From the NCBI GenBank assembly GCA_905215015.1, contig CAJMOS010000040.1, forward strand, positions 1 through 22,699: DNA of 22,699 bases, written 5' to 3'. Origin of the DNA: an uncultured bacterium. Lineage in GTDB: Bacteria > Spirochaetota > Spirochaetia > Sphaerochaetales > Sphaerochaetaceae. The translations under genes and the position numbers were made by a program. Positions 1 to 7,436 of the stretch are shown here, piece by piece. The notes under the pieces are model-generated. The model was not told the DNA's origin, made no database searches, and was given only the letters and a program-made list of their open reading frames with translations. How positions within the stretch are numbered: position 1 is the stretch's first letter; the number at the start of each line of letters is the position of its first letter.

Positions 1-447
1 GGTACCATCGGCGGCCTGCCTGATTCGAACAACCCGTTCTCGCTCGGGGATGTCAACGCCAACCTGTTTACCATCGGCTTTACCGTGACCCTGCCGGTCT
101 CGACCGGCGGTTACCGCTTGGCCAACACCCAGGATGCGAAGCTAGAGGTAGAGAAGGCGAACCTGAACCTGCTCAAGAAGCAGGACGCAATCAAACAGGA
201 ATTGAAGGACGTCCAACTGGAAGGAGAGCTTGCCCAGAGCCAGCTGGAAGCCGCCCGCGTGATTGTCACCACCAGCCAGCGGGCCGTCGACCTGGCGCGC
301 ACCTCGGTGGAAAACGGGCTTGCGACCCAGACGACCCTGACCCAGGCGGAGACGCAACTGGCCCAGGCGAAGGTCAACCTGGCAAGCGCCCGTTATGCCT
401 GCAAAGTCGCACTCTATGACGGAGAGTTCGCGATGGGCCGTCACTGA
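1..447 (+). CDS. TolC-family outer membrane efflux protein, 3' end only
   Basis: This is the C-terminal 148 residues of an outer-membrane efflux protein; the reading frame is open through base 1, so the gene begins upstream of the window. The visible part starts with a beta-strand-like segment (FTIGFTVTLPVSTGG), followed by a long alternating helical coiled-coil region rich in Ala, Gln, Leu and Lys (about residues 40-135), including RAVDLARTSVENGLATQTTLTQAETQ split over two helices. That strand-then-helical-hairpin order, and the phrase 'ENGLATQTTLTQAE', are typical of the second repeat of TolC/OprM-like channels. Such proteins form the outer-membrane exit duct of tripartite efflux or type I secretion systems. 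The partner inner-membrane genes would lie upstream, outside the window. The gene ends at TGA 445-447 and is convergent with the next gene. The family call is fairly safe; the substrate is unknown. Confidence 0.85.
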   Translation, partial: GTIGGLPDSNNPFSLGDVNANLFTIGFTVTLPVSTGGYRLANTQDAKLEVEKANLNLLKKQDAIKQELKDVQLEGELAQSQLEAARVIVTTSQRAVDLARTSVENGLATQTTLTQAETQLAQAKVNLASARYACKVALYDGEFAMGRH

Positions 448-461
448 TGGTATCCGATACG

Positions 462-493
462 TCCCTCCGGCCGGTTCATTCCATCCGAAGGGA
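462..493 (+). terminator. Possible weak terminator hairpin after the TolC-type gene
   Basis: TCCCTCCGG (462-470) can pair with CCGAAGGGA (485-493) with one mismatch and a 14-base loop, 15 bases after the TolC stop codon. The downstream sequence CTTTGCG has only a short T run, so this is a weak candidate. Nothing else recognisable lies between 448 and 648. Confidence 0.25.
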
Positions 494-648
494 CTTTGCG
501 TGCGGATGCCTGCAACGGGCGCTTTGGGCCGAGGGCATGAAATAGGTTCTTGCTTCGCCATGAGCTCTTGTGGGAGAAAGGACGACGATGGTTGGTTGCT
601 TGGACGGTTTCAGGGCTTGCCAAGGAGTTGTCTTGGAGAATGTCTGGC

Positions 649-1419
649 TCACGCTTCTCCCAGTACGAATCCATGGTCAGTCTGGTGAAGCTGGAGATGG
701 AAACAGACCCCGTCACCAAGCCAGAATGTCTGTGAATATTCGATGGGCGTGCCATCTGCGAGACAGGAGATTCCTTTGACAAGAAGAAGTGGAACATCCA
801 AGGTACAGGCGAGGAGCTTGCTTTCCGATTGGGTGGCTCTTACAGCCTCCACCCAATCGTCAACCCGTTTGGGGATGATATGGTATCGTTTCTCCAAGGT
901 AGAGGAAAGCGAGTTGTCCACCAAACCTTCCTCGACGAAGTTGGGAAGTAGATAGCTCGGGAGCCAGGACTTTCCGATCGCGATGGGTTTCTTTTCCAGA
1001 TAGAAGACCCTCTTCAGATAGATGGCGTCATCCTTGTCTTGGGGAAGTCGCAACTCCTCCCGGATTTCCGGATAGACGGGGCTTACGTGGCTTACCGTTA
1101 CTATCTCTGCAGTGATCTCGGTTTCTTCTTCGCCAAAGCGTGCCCCTGATACCAATTTGTAGTTGAGATCATGGACAAAAGGTTTCGGTACGTCACTGGT
1201 CACATAGGCGCCTTTGCCACGATAACGCTTGATGATGCGGTCCTTTTCCAGTTCGGCCAAGGCTTGGCGTAGCGTGACACGGCTGACCCCATAGTGTCTG
1301 GTCAACTCGGTCTCCGATGGCATCAGGTCTCCGACGCTCCACTCGTGTCTGCCAATCCGGTCAAGCAAGTCCTGCTGGATCTGGTAGTACATCGGTACCG
1401 GGGATTCTCTATCAATCAT
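649..1419 (-). CDS. GntR family transcriptional regulator (HutC/UTRA type)
   Basis: This 256-residue DNA-binding regulator has an N-terminal GntR winged helix (about residues 5-70) with the family signature PSETELTRHYGVSRVTLRQA and the wing IIKRYRGKGAYV. A C-terminal UTRA effector domain follows (about 90-250), with typical elements such as YLKRVFYLEKKPIAIGKSWLP and IEYSQTFWLGD. UTRA domains usually bind a sugar, sugar phosphate or other small metabolite that releases the protein from DNA. I chose ATG 1419: GAGG lies 7 bases upstream, whereas the alternative GTG at 1425 is only about 1 base from it. The gene is divergent from the ten-gene N-glycoside-type operon and is the obvious candidate regulator of it. 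A perfect inverted repeat at 1443-1457, just upstream, could be its operator. E. coli YegW, next to a similar ADP-ribosylglycohydrolase gene, belongs to the same regulator subfamily. Confidence 0.9.
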   Translation of the reverse strand: MIDRESPVPMYYQIQQDLLDRIGRHEWSVGDLMPSETELTRHYGVSRVTLRQALAELEKDRIIKRYRGKGAYVTSDVPKPFVHDLNYKLVSGARFGEEETEITAEIVTVSHVSPVYPEIREELRLPQDKDDAIYLKRVFYLEKKPIAIGKSWLPSYLLPNFVEEGLVDNSLSSTLEKRYHIIPKRVDDWVEAVRATQSESKLLACTLDVPLLLVKGISCLADGTPIEYSQTFWLGDGVCFHLQLHQTDHGFVLGEA

Positions 1420-1442
1420 GCACACGCCTCATTTTTCTCTTT

Positions 1443-1457
1443 AGGTATACCATACCT
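1443..1457. promoter_or_regulatory. Candidate operator of the GntR/UTRA regulator
   Basis: AGGTAT-ACC-ATACCT is a perfect 6+6 inverted repeat with a 3-base centre; it also contains the 8-base palindrome GGTATACC. It sits 24 bases upstream of the regulator's start codon, in the divergent intergenic region. A degenerate second copy, AGGTACTTGCATACTT (1511-1526), overlaps the candidate -35 of the opposite operon. The position and GntR-like symmetry suggest autoregulation and operon control; binding itself is inference. Confidence 0.5.
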
Positions 1458-1516
1458 TTTCTGTTTGGGGTATGCGAGAGATTTTTCGCAACTTTGCAAA
1501 AAGTGTGTGAAGGTAC

Positions 1517-1545
1517 TTGCATACTTAAAAACTTATATTAATAAT
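1517..1545 (+). promoter_or_regulatory. Possible sigma-70 promoter of the ten-gene operon
   Basis: TTGCAT (1517-1522) and AATAAT (1540-1545) are separated by 17 bases in a strikingly AT-rich stretch. This would place the transcription start near 1552, just before the ribosome binding site GAGGAG at 1561-1566. The -10 match is good (5 of 6 to TATAAT) but the -35 is poor (3 of 6). The -35 overlaps the degenerate operator-like repeat at 1511-1526, which would suit repression by the GntR regulator. Confidence 0.35.
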
Positions 1546-1575
1546 AATACAAGCAAACAAGAGGAGCCGCAAGCA

Positions 1576-2604
1576 ATGGACGCAAAAGAGACGAAGGAAC
1601 ATGTCCTGGCAAGCCTGTATGGGATGGCGTGCGGGGATGCTCTCGGGGTGCCGACTTCCTTCTATACGCCGGAGATGATCCGTTCGAAGTGGGGCTGGAT
1701 TGATACGTTCCATCCTCCGGAGAAGGGCCATATCTTTCATGATGGACTGAAAGCTGGGGAGTACACCGATGATACCGAACAGTCTCTTGCGTTGATCAAG
1801 GCATTCAAGAAGAGCGGGAAGGTGGTTCCGGCCGATATCGTGATCGAGCTGTTGGCCTGGGCGGACCGGGTCAAGGACAAGTATGCCAGTCCTCTTGGTC
1901 CGAGTACCGAGCGCGCCTTGAAGGCGATTGGAGCTGGCGCTCCGATTACCGAAAGCGGCCGCTATGGCAACACCAATGGTGCCGCCATGCGCATCGCTCC
2001 CATCGGTCTGATCCACGGCATGTTGGATTCCTCGATGGAGGCGTGCGTGCGCGACGTTTACCAGAGTTGCATCCCGACCCACAACACTACGGTCTGTGTT
2101 GCTGCCGCCTCGGCCATCGCATGGGCAATCGCTGTCGTTCTCCGGGGGGAGAAGGACCTGGATGTAGTCGTATCCCAGGCATCTCGCGCAGCTTCAGAGG
2201 GTGCCAGGTACGGATACCCCATCGCCTCTCCTTCCATTTCCCGTCGCATCGAATGGGCTTGCTCGATTGTCCGTTCATACAGCTCTGATCCCAAGAAGGC
2301 GATGGACGAATTGTATGGCTATTTCGGTGGCGGGGATCTTTCAGCTGATTCAATTCCTACTGCTGTCGCCTTGTTCCTTTTGGGAAGGGGCAATGTGCGC
2401 ACGGTGGATTGCTACTGCGCCAACTTCGGCGGTGACTGCGACACCAACGGAGCCATGGCAGGTGCCATTGCAGGTGCCTACAGCGGGATGGCTACAGTTC
2501 CTCCTGAGTGGGTCGATGAGATTGAAGCGGTCAACAAGGTCGGTATGCCGTCCTATGCAGACGACCTGATCGCGCTATCCCGGCATTGGCAGATTGCCGG
2601 ATGA
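1576..2604 (+). CDS. ADP-ribosylglycohydrolase family protein (DraG/YegU-like)
   Basis: This 342-residue cytoplasmic enzyme belongs to the ADP-ribosylglycohydrolase family, which uses a two-metal (Mg or Mn) site to cleave N- or O-glycosidic bonds to ADP-ribose or related ribosides. The main family motifs are all visible: GMACGDALGVPTSF (16-29), the metal-binding TDDT (64-67), GNTNGAAMRIAPIG (131-144), and GGDCDTNGAMAGAIAGA with metal ligands D287/D289/T290. It is all-helical and of normal length. The start at ATG 1576 is preceded by GAGGAG with a 9-base gap; the longer open frame upstream covers the promoter region and is not credible. It is the first gene of the operon and is followed after 12 bases by the permease gene. 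Because it sits in a transporter/catabolic operon and no ADP-ribosyltransferase is nearby, a catabolic role on an imported riboside is more likely than reversal of protein ADP-ribosylation; the substrate is unknown. Confidence 0.88.
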   Translation: MDAKETKEHVLASLYGMACGDALGVPTSFYTPEMIRSKWGWIDTFHPPEKGHIFHDGLKAGEYTDDTEQSLALIKAFKKSGKVVPADIVIELLAWADRVKDKYASPLGPSTERALKAIGAGAPITESGRYGNTNGAAMRIAPIGLIHGMLDSSMEACVRDVYQSCIPTHNTTVCVAAASAIAWAIAVVLRGEKDLDVVVSQASRAASEGARYGYPIASPSISRRIEWACSIVRSYSSDPKKAMDELYGYFGGGDLSADSIPTAVALFLLGRGNVRTVDCYCANFGGDCDTNGAMAGAIAGAYSGMATVPPEWVDEIEAVNKVGMPSYADDLIALSRHWQIAG

Positions 2605-2616
2605 CAGGAGGATACA

Positions 2617-3498
2617 ATGGCGTACAAAAGGAGTTTCTTTCGGAAGGTCGAGCCCTGGTTGTACCTGTTGCCGGCAGCGCTCTTTTTCTTCACCTTTACC
2701 TATTATCCGTTTGCCAAGACGATTTTCTCGAGTTTTTTCCGGGTCGACCAGATGGGGAAGTGGAAGGCATTCGTGGGATGGGAAAACTATATCCATGTCC
2801 TTTCGCTGGACGCATTCCACTCGTCGGTGGCAAACACCATCATCTACACGGTACTTGATGCCCCGCTCAGTATCCTCATCGCACTGCTGTTCGCCTTGAT
2901 CAGCTACAAGCCGACGAGGACAAGTTGCATCTACGAGACATTGTTCGCCGTGACGATGGCTATGTCCATGTCGGTTTCTGCCATGATCTTCAAGCTTGCG
3001 TACAATCCAAGTATCGGGGTGCTGAACGCCATCCTCCACACGAAGATCAACTGGTTGAACGACCAGAAGTGGGCAATGGTCGCCATCACCGCTATCGGCG
3101 TGTGGATGCATATTGGCTACAACTACATCTTCCTTTTGGCCGCGGTACGGGGAATCGACAAATCCCTTTTGGAAAGCGCTTCTTTGGATGGGGCGCGGTT
3201 CTGGAGCCGCACCACCAAGATCATCATGCCCCTCATCAGCCCGACCTTGTTTTTCCTGGTCATCACGTCGATGGCGAAGGACATGATGATGAGTTCGCTG
3301 GTGTTGATTTTCACCAACAGCGCCTCGCTTTCGACCACGGTCAATATCGAGACCATGATCAGCTATATGTACAAGCAGGCGGTGAACAACCTGAACTACA
3401 ACGATGCCTATGCCACGGCCATCATCGCGTTCATCATGACCTTCCTGCTGATGCTCGCCAGTTTCCGCTATGAGAAGAAAGGAGTGTTCTACAATTGA
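2617..3498 (+). CDS. ABC transporter permease, sugar type (MalF/UgpA-like)
   Basis: This 293-residue inner-membrane protein has about six hydrophobic segments, beginning with WLYLLPAALFFFTFTYYPF near the N-terminus. The cytoplasmic EAA loop that contacts the ATPase is clear at about residues 186-209 (ESASLDGARFWSRTTKIIMP). The order of segments and this loop place it in the carbohydrate-uptake CUT1 group, whose members import oligosaccharides, glycerol phosphate and similar polar solutes. AGGAGG lies 5 bases before ATG 2617. It overlaps the following permease gene by 4 bases (TTGA) and works with it and the binding protein at 4367. No ATPase gene is present in this operon, so the pair presumably uses a shared MsmK/MalK-type ATPase encoded elsewhere. 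The substrate cannot be read from the sequence. Confidence 0.92.
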   Translation: MAYKRSFFRKVEPWLYLLPAALFFFTFTYYPFAKTIFSSFFRVDQMGKWKAFVGWENYIHVLSLDAFHSSVANTIIYTVLDAPLSILIALLFALISYKPTRTSCIYETLFAVTMAMSMSVSAMIFKLAYNPSIGVLNAILHTKINWLNDQKWAMVAITAIGVWMHIGYNYIFLLAAVRGIDKSLLESASLDGARFWSRTTKIIMPLISPTLFFLVITSMAKDMMMSSLVLIFTNSASLSTTVNIETMISYMYKQAVNNLNYNDAYATAIIAFIMTFLLMLASFRYEKKGVFYN

Positions 3499-4343
3499 AC
3501 CACGTAGTTGCAAACAATCCTTGGAAACACCGCGTTGAAGGCGCCATCTATCAGGCATTCGCCATCATGCTCGGCATCTTCATCATCCTGCCGATTGTCT
3601 ATGCTTTCCTGATTTCCTGCATGCCTGCAAACGAGATACTCCGGCGTCCGCCGAAATTCATCCCGAAGCACTGGGTGCTCTCCAATTACCGGCAGGCCAT
3701 CCAGGCGACGACGCTGGGCCGGTTCATGCTCAACTCGTTGATTCTTGCCGGCATTTCCAGCGTGGTGCGTGTCATTACCAGCGCCATGGCCGCCTATGCC
3801 TTCGCCTTCTACAAGTTCAAGGGGAAACAGGTGATGTTCATGCTCTTCATGGGTACCATCATGATTCCCGGTGATGTGGTTCTGGTCACCAACTACCAGA
3901 CGGTTGCCCGTATGGGTTTGATCAACACCTATACCGGCATGATGATTGTCTTTCTTTGCTCGGCGACCAACATCTTCATGATGCGGCAGTATTTCCTGAC
4001 GTTCAGTCTTTCCATCAAAGAGGCCGCAGTCATCGACGGGTGCGGGAACTTCCGGTTCTTTGTCCAAATCCTGCTCCCTCTTTCCACGCCAGTCATGACG
4101 ACGATTTTCATCTCCGCTTTCATCGGTACCTGGAACACATATCTCTGGCCGATGTTGGTGACGAACGACAACTTGATGCGCACTGTCCAGGTGGGAGTCA
4201 CAATGCTGAATTTCCCCGATGGTGTCGTCTATGGGCCGGTGATGGCCGCTTCGATTCTGGTATTGCTTCCCACGCTTGTCATCTTCTTGATTTTCCGGAG
4301 GAGGATCGTCGGTGGCATCATGGGTGGCTCGGTGAAAGGTTAA
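3495..4343 (+). CDS. ABC transporter permease, sugar type (MalG/UgpE-like)
   Basis: This 282-residue partner permease has about six membrane segments and an EAA loop at about 175-197 (KEAAVIDGCGNFRFFVQILLPL, read in two parts). The conserved GTWNTYLWPML segment (211-221) and the C-terminal end RRRIVGGIMGGSVKG are hallmarks of MalG-type subunits. The start is TTG 3495, overlapping the upstream stop as TTGA, with AAAGGAG about 10 bases before it. The next in-frame ATG codons would remove the first membrane segment, so the rare start is preferred. Translation is probably coupled to the upstream permease. It should form the heterodimeric channel of the importer with the gene at 2617. Confidence 0.92.
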   Translation: MNHVVANNPWKHRVEGAIYQAFAIMLGIFIILPIVYAFLISCMPANEILRRPPKFIPKHWVLSNYRQAIQATTLGRFMLNSLILAGISSVVRVITSAMAAYAFAFYKFKGKQVMFMLFMGTIMIPGDVVLVTNYQTVARMGLINTYTGMMIVFLCSATNIFMMRQYFLTFSLSIKEAAVIDGCGNFRFFVQILLPLSTPVMTTIFISAFIGTWNTYLWPMLVTNDNLMRTVQVGVTMLNFPDGVVYGPVMAASILVLLPTLVIFLIFRRRIVGGIMGGSVKG

Positions 4344-4366
4344 GTGGAATTTCCGAGGAGGAAAAA

Positions 4367-5719
4367 ATGAAAAGAAAGATCACTTTGGTTCTGATGTCGG
4401 TTCTGGCTTTGGGATTCGCCACTGCCCAGGGAAACAAAGAGAGTGCCGTTGAAAGTGCGAAGCCAGTACGGACGGTGGAGTTCTGGCACACGATGAGCGG
4501 TGTCAACGGCCAGGCCATCGACAAGATCGCCAAGAGTTTCAATGAGACGATTGGCAAGGAGAAGGGGATTGTCGTCAAGAGCGTCTTCCAGGGCAATGAC
4601 AACAGCGAGAAGCTGAAGACCTTGGCCCAGGCCGGCGACCAGAAGAACTTCCCGGATGTCTGCCAGATTGTCGGTGCCGGCATCCCGTCCGCCATGGGAT
4701 ATCCACAGCTCGTGCCGGTGCAGACCATGTTCGATAAAGGCTCCTCCATCGTAAGCAAGGATGACATAGAGCCGAACATGCTTCGTGCCTATACCTACGA
4801 GAACACCTTGGTCGGCATGCCGGTTTCCTGTTCGGCTCTTCTGCTTTACTACAACAAGGACATGTTCAAAGCGGCTGGCATCGCAAATCCGCCCGCCACG
4901 ATTGCGGAGATGGCCGATGATATCAGCAAGCTGATGGTGAAGAAAGGCAACGAGGTGGAGCGCTATGGCCTGAACGTCGCCGTGCGTCGTTACCAGATGG
5001 CCAATTTCATCGGCGGCCAGGGCGACTACAACTTTTTCGGGGACAACGAGGGCGGCCGCCTCGCTCCGATGACCCGCGTCACCTTCGGAGACGACGGCAC
5101 GCTGCGCAAGTTCCTGACTGAATGGCAGAAAGTCATCGCCACCGGCGGCTATAAGCCGAGCGAAGATGACATCAACGAGGAGTTCGCGCTGCAGATGCAT
5201 GCTATGGTGCTGATGTCCACAGCCCGTATCGGCAAGATCCGTGCGTTGGTCGGTGACCAGTTCGACTGGGGTGTCGCGCCGCTTCCGAAAGTAGATCCCG
5301 CCGACAAGGGTGGCATCGCCGTTGGTGGCTCCTGTGTCGTGATGTTCGACCCGGATAACGATCCCGAGCAGGTTGAGGCTGCTTGGCTCTTCACCCAGTA
5401 CCTTGCCTCTCCGGACGTGCAGTTCCAGTTCCACAAGGATACGGGCTATATTCCGGTCAACAAGAAAGTCTATCAGTTGCCCGGTATCGATGAGCATTTC
5501 GCCAAGAATCCCGAGTACAAGGTCGCCGTAGATGCCATCCATGCGTCCAACCCAAATGTCCAAGAGCCGTTCGACATCATCAACTGGGAGATTGACAGTG
5601 TCATCAAGACCCATATGCTCGCCTTCGCGCAGGGAAACGAAACCTTGGACCAGTGCCATGACGGTATCGTGAACGAATGCAACGAGAAACTCGCCGCCTA
5701 TCATAAGGCCAACGACTGA
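4367..5719 (+). CDS. Extracellular solute-binding protein (sugar-type, family 1)
   Basis: This 450-residue periplasmic binding protein of the UgpB/MalE type captures the substrate for the two permeases just upstream. Residues 1-20 form a Sec signal peptide (KRK, then a hydrophobic core ending GFATA before QGNKES). There is no lipobox cysteine, so it is probably soluble in the periplasm rather than a lipoprotein. The mature N-terminus has the family pattern VEFWHTMSG, and later segments include LVGMPVSCSALLLYYNKDMFKAAG and AAWLFTQYLASPDVQFQFHKDTGYIPVNK, both typical of CUT1 binding proteins. GAGGAGG lies 5 bases before ATG 4367. The gene starts 23 bases after the permease and ends 11 bases before the HAD gene. 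It is about the usual family length. The ligand is unknown; the operon context suggests a glycosidic compound. Confidence 0.92.
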   Translation: MKRKITLVLMSVLALGFATAQGNKESAVESAKPVRTVEFWHTMSGVNGQAIDKIAKSFNETIGKEKGIVVKSVFQGNDNSEKLKTLAQAGDQKNFPDVCQIVGAGIPSAMGYPQLVPVQTMFDKGSSIVSKDDIEPNMLRAYTYENTLVGMPVSCSALLLYYNKDMFKAAGIANPPATIAEMADDISKLMVKKGNEVERYGLNVAVRRYQMANFIGGQGDYNFFGDNEGGRLAPMTRVTFGDDGTLRKFLTEWQKVIATGGYKPSEDDINEEFALQMHAMVLMSTARIGKIRALVGDQFDWGVAPLPKVDPADKGGIAVGGSCVVMFDPDNDPEQVEAAWLFTQYLASPDVQFQFHKDTGYIPVNKKVYQLPGIDEHFAKNPEYKVAVDAIHASNPNVQEPFDIINWEIDSVIKTHMLAFAQGNETLDQCHDGIVNECNEKLAAYHKAND

Positions 5720-5730
5720 GGGGCGTGGGG

Positions 5731-6540
5731 ATGATCAGGTTCGTAGTGTGTGACATCGACGGGACGTTGGTCGGACCGGACGAGATTCTTTCCGACGACA
5801 TCCTCTTGATGAAGCGGCAGCTTGAAGAGCGGGGGATCCTTTTCTCCGTGGCGACCGGACGTACCGAAAGCATGGCGGAGAAATTCGTCAGGAAGTTGAA
5901 GCTTCAGGTTCCCTATGTCGCATGCAATGGTGCGACCGTCGTGCAAGGCTGCAGGGTCTACCGCCGTCTTCAGTTTGCTGCCGCTCCGCTACGGACCTTC
6001 ATCGAGAAGGCGGACAGTCTCGGACTCTCCGTCATCAATACGATTGATGGAATCGAATATGCATGGAGGGATGCTCCTTACATCCTTTCCCAACGTGCCC
6101 GGTTCGGCAGATACCGGACGACCCGCCGGTTTACCGAGCAGGAATGGCAGACGCTTCGTCTGGATAAGATTTCCATCATGAGCGACTGTGATGACGACGA
6201 TATCGCTTCTCTCGAAACGATGTGCAGGAATCTGCGTGATTCCGAAATCGGCTATACCCGGTATCTGGATCGGTCGATCGAAGTGGTCAACCACGATGCC
6301 ACCAAGGCGAGCGGGGTTGAGTTCCTGGCCCATTTGCTCGGTTTTACCATGGACGAAGTGATGTTCGTGGGTGACCACCAGAATGATATGGAGCTGATCA
6401 AGGCAGCCGGTGTCGGCGTGGCAGTCGGCAACTCCACCGAAGACGTGAAAGCGACCGCCGATTACGTCTGTTCCCAACCCTGCGCCCTTGGCGTCAGGGA
6501 GGCGGTGAATCATTTTCTGTTACAAGGAGTGAGCGGATGA
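5731..6540 (+). CDS. Cof-type HAD hydrolase (sugar or nucleotide phosphatase-like)
   Basis: This 269-residue haloacid-dehalogenase superfamily protein of the Cof/IIB class removes phosphate from small molecules, often sugar phosphates or nucleotides. The nucleophile motif DIDGT has D8 and D10; motif II is ATGRT (41-45); the motif III lysine is K192; and motif IV, GDHQNDMEL, supplies D215 and D219. The middle part (about 85-185) is the C2 cap that chooses the substrate. ATG 5731 is preferred because GAGGGG lies 7 bases before it; GTG 5725 is possible but too close to that site. Its stop overlaps the next start as ATGA, so the two are probably translationally coupled. In this operon it could dephosphorylate the sugar or nucleotide product of the pathway, but that is inference. 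Confidence 0.9.
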   Translation: MIRFVVCDIDGTLVGPDEILSDDILLMKRQLEERGILFSVATGRTESMAEKFVRKLKLQVPYVACNGATVVQGCRVYRRLQFAAAPLRTFIEKADSLGLSVINTIDGIEYAWRDAPYILSQRARFGRYRTTRRFTEQEWQTLRLDKISIMSDCDDDDIASLETMCRNLRDSEIGYTRYLDRSIEVVNHDATKASGVEFLAHLLGFTMDEVMFVGDHQNDMELIKAAGVGVAVGNSTEDVKATADYVCSQPCALGVREAVNHFLLQGVSG

Positions 6541-7436
6541 GGCTCTCTACTTCCACATGCATCTATTTCAACAGGCCTGACGGTACGAAAGCGGACCTCC
6601 ATGACAGCATTCGTGCCTGCGGCCAGGCCGGCTACCGGGTCATGGACATGAACTGGCATGACTGCGCGGTCTTCCGCACCCCATTCTGGGATGCGGATTG
6701 GGAGGATTGGGTCAAAAGCCTCAAAGAAACCGCCTGCCAGGCAGGGGTGTCCTTCTCCCAGTCTCATGCCCATTTCTTCAATTATTGCGACTCGACCCTG
6801 AAGGACCGTCCTTGGCTGGATGAGACGGTCAGACGCAGCATCGTCGGTTCCAGCATGCTCGGCATCCCCTGGATGGTCATCCATGCTGCGACCGATTGGG
6901 AAAGCGACCATCCGCTTCGGGATTCGAAACGCAAGGCTGTCGAGTATTTCAAACCAGTCATCGAACAGGCGGGAGAACTGGGGGTCGGAGTCGCCATCGA
7001 GAACCTATGGGAAATGAATATCGCCCCGAAACGGCGTTATACCGCATGTGCCGAGGAGCTGATGGATCTGGTCGATTCCCTGCCATACCCTAATGTCGGG
7101 GTCTGCTGGGATCTCGAGCATAGCGCCATCATGCAGCAGGACCCCATGCAGGTCGCCAAGATGCTGGGACCGAAATTGAAGGCGACCCATGTTTCCGACT
7201 ACTACGATAAGGTCTATGACCATGTGCTTCCATTTCAAGGACTCAGTGATTGGGATGCGGAGCTGCGGGCATTGGCCTGTATCGATTACCAAGGCGATTT
7301 TACCTATGAGGCCCATCGCTGCACGATGCGGCTTCCCGTCGAGCTTGTTCCAGCGGCGCTGCGCTACAGTGTCGATCTTGGAAACTATCTGATTGGCAAA
7401 TACAACCACTACAAAGAGGAGCGACAACAAGCATGA
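6537..7436 (+). CDS. Sugar phosphate isomerase/epimerase family protein (TIM barrel)
   Basis: This 299-residue protein has the xylose-isomerase-like TIM barrel fold used by epimerases, isomerases and endonuclease IV. A metal-binding set in the expected strand order is visible: E155 (VAIENL), D192 with H195 (CWDLEH), H218 (KATHVSDY) and E258 (FTYEAH). An early histidine cluster, SHAHFF, is at 76-81. These residues fit a divalent-metal enzyme acting on a keto- or aldo-sugar or sugar phosphate in the cytoplasm. It overlaps the HAD gene by ATGA at the start and the SIS gene by ATGA at the end. Family members act on tagatose, psicose, inosose, hydroxypyruvate and others, so the precise reaction cannot be stated. 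Confidence 0.88.
   Translation: MRLSTSTCIYFNRPDGTKADLHDSIRACGQAGYRVMDMNWHDCAVFRTPFWDADWEDWVKSLKETACQAGVSFSQSHAHFFNYCDSTLKDRPWLDETVRRSIVGSSMLGIPWMVIHAATDWESDHPLRDSKRKAVEYFKPVIEQAGELGVGVAIENLWEMNIAPKRRYTACAEELMDLVDSLPYPNVGVCWDLEHSAIMQQDPMQVAKMLGPKLKATHVSDYYDKVYDHVLPFQGLSDWDAELRALACIDYQGDFTYEAHRCTMRLPVELVPAALRYSVDLGNYLIGKYNHYKEERQQA

Noticed and set aside
620..636. CCAAG/CTTGG inverted repeat at the end of the GntR gene as its terminator
   Set aside because: Five pairs only, with no T run on the minus strand.
1576..2604. A toxin/antitoxin or regulatory ADP-ribosylation system built on the DraG-like gene
   Set aside because: No ADP-ribosyltransferase (DarT-, DraT- or Rhs-like) is encoded nearby; the gene leads a transporter and sugar-enzyme operon.
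2575..4067. Minus-strand open frames opposite the two permease genes
   Set aside because: His/Asp/Arg-rich translations without domains, opposite membrane proteins with intact EAA loops.
4340..5704. Minus-strand open frame of about 450 codons opposite the binding-protein gene
   Set aside because: No recognisable motif and no ribosome site; the plus strand encodes a full binding protein with signal peptide and operon spacing.
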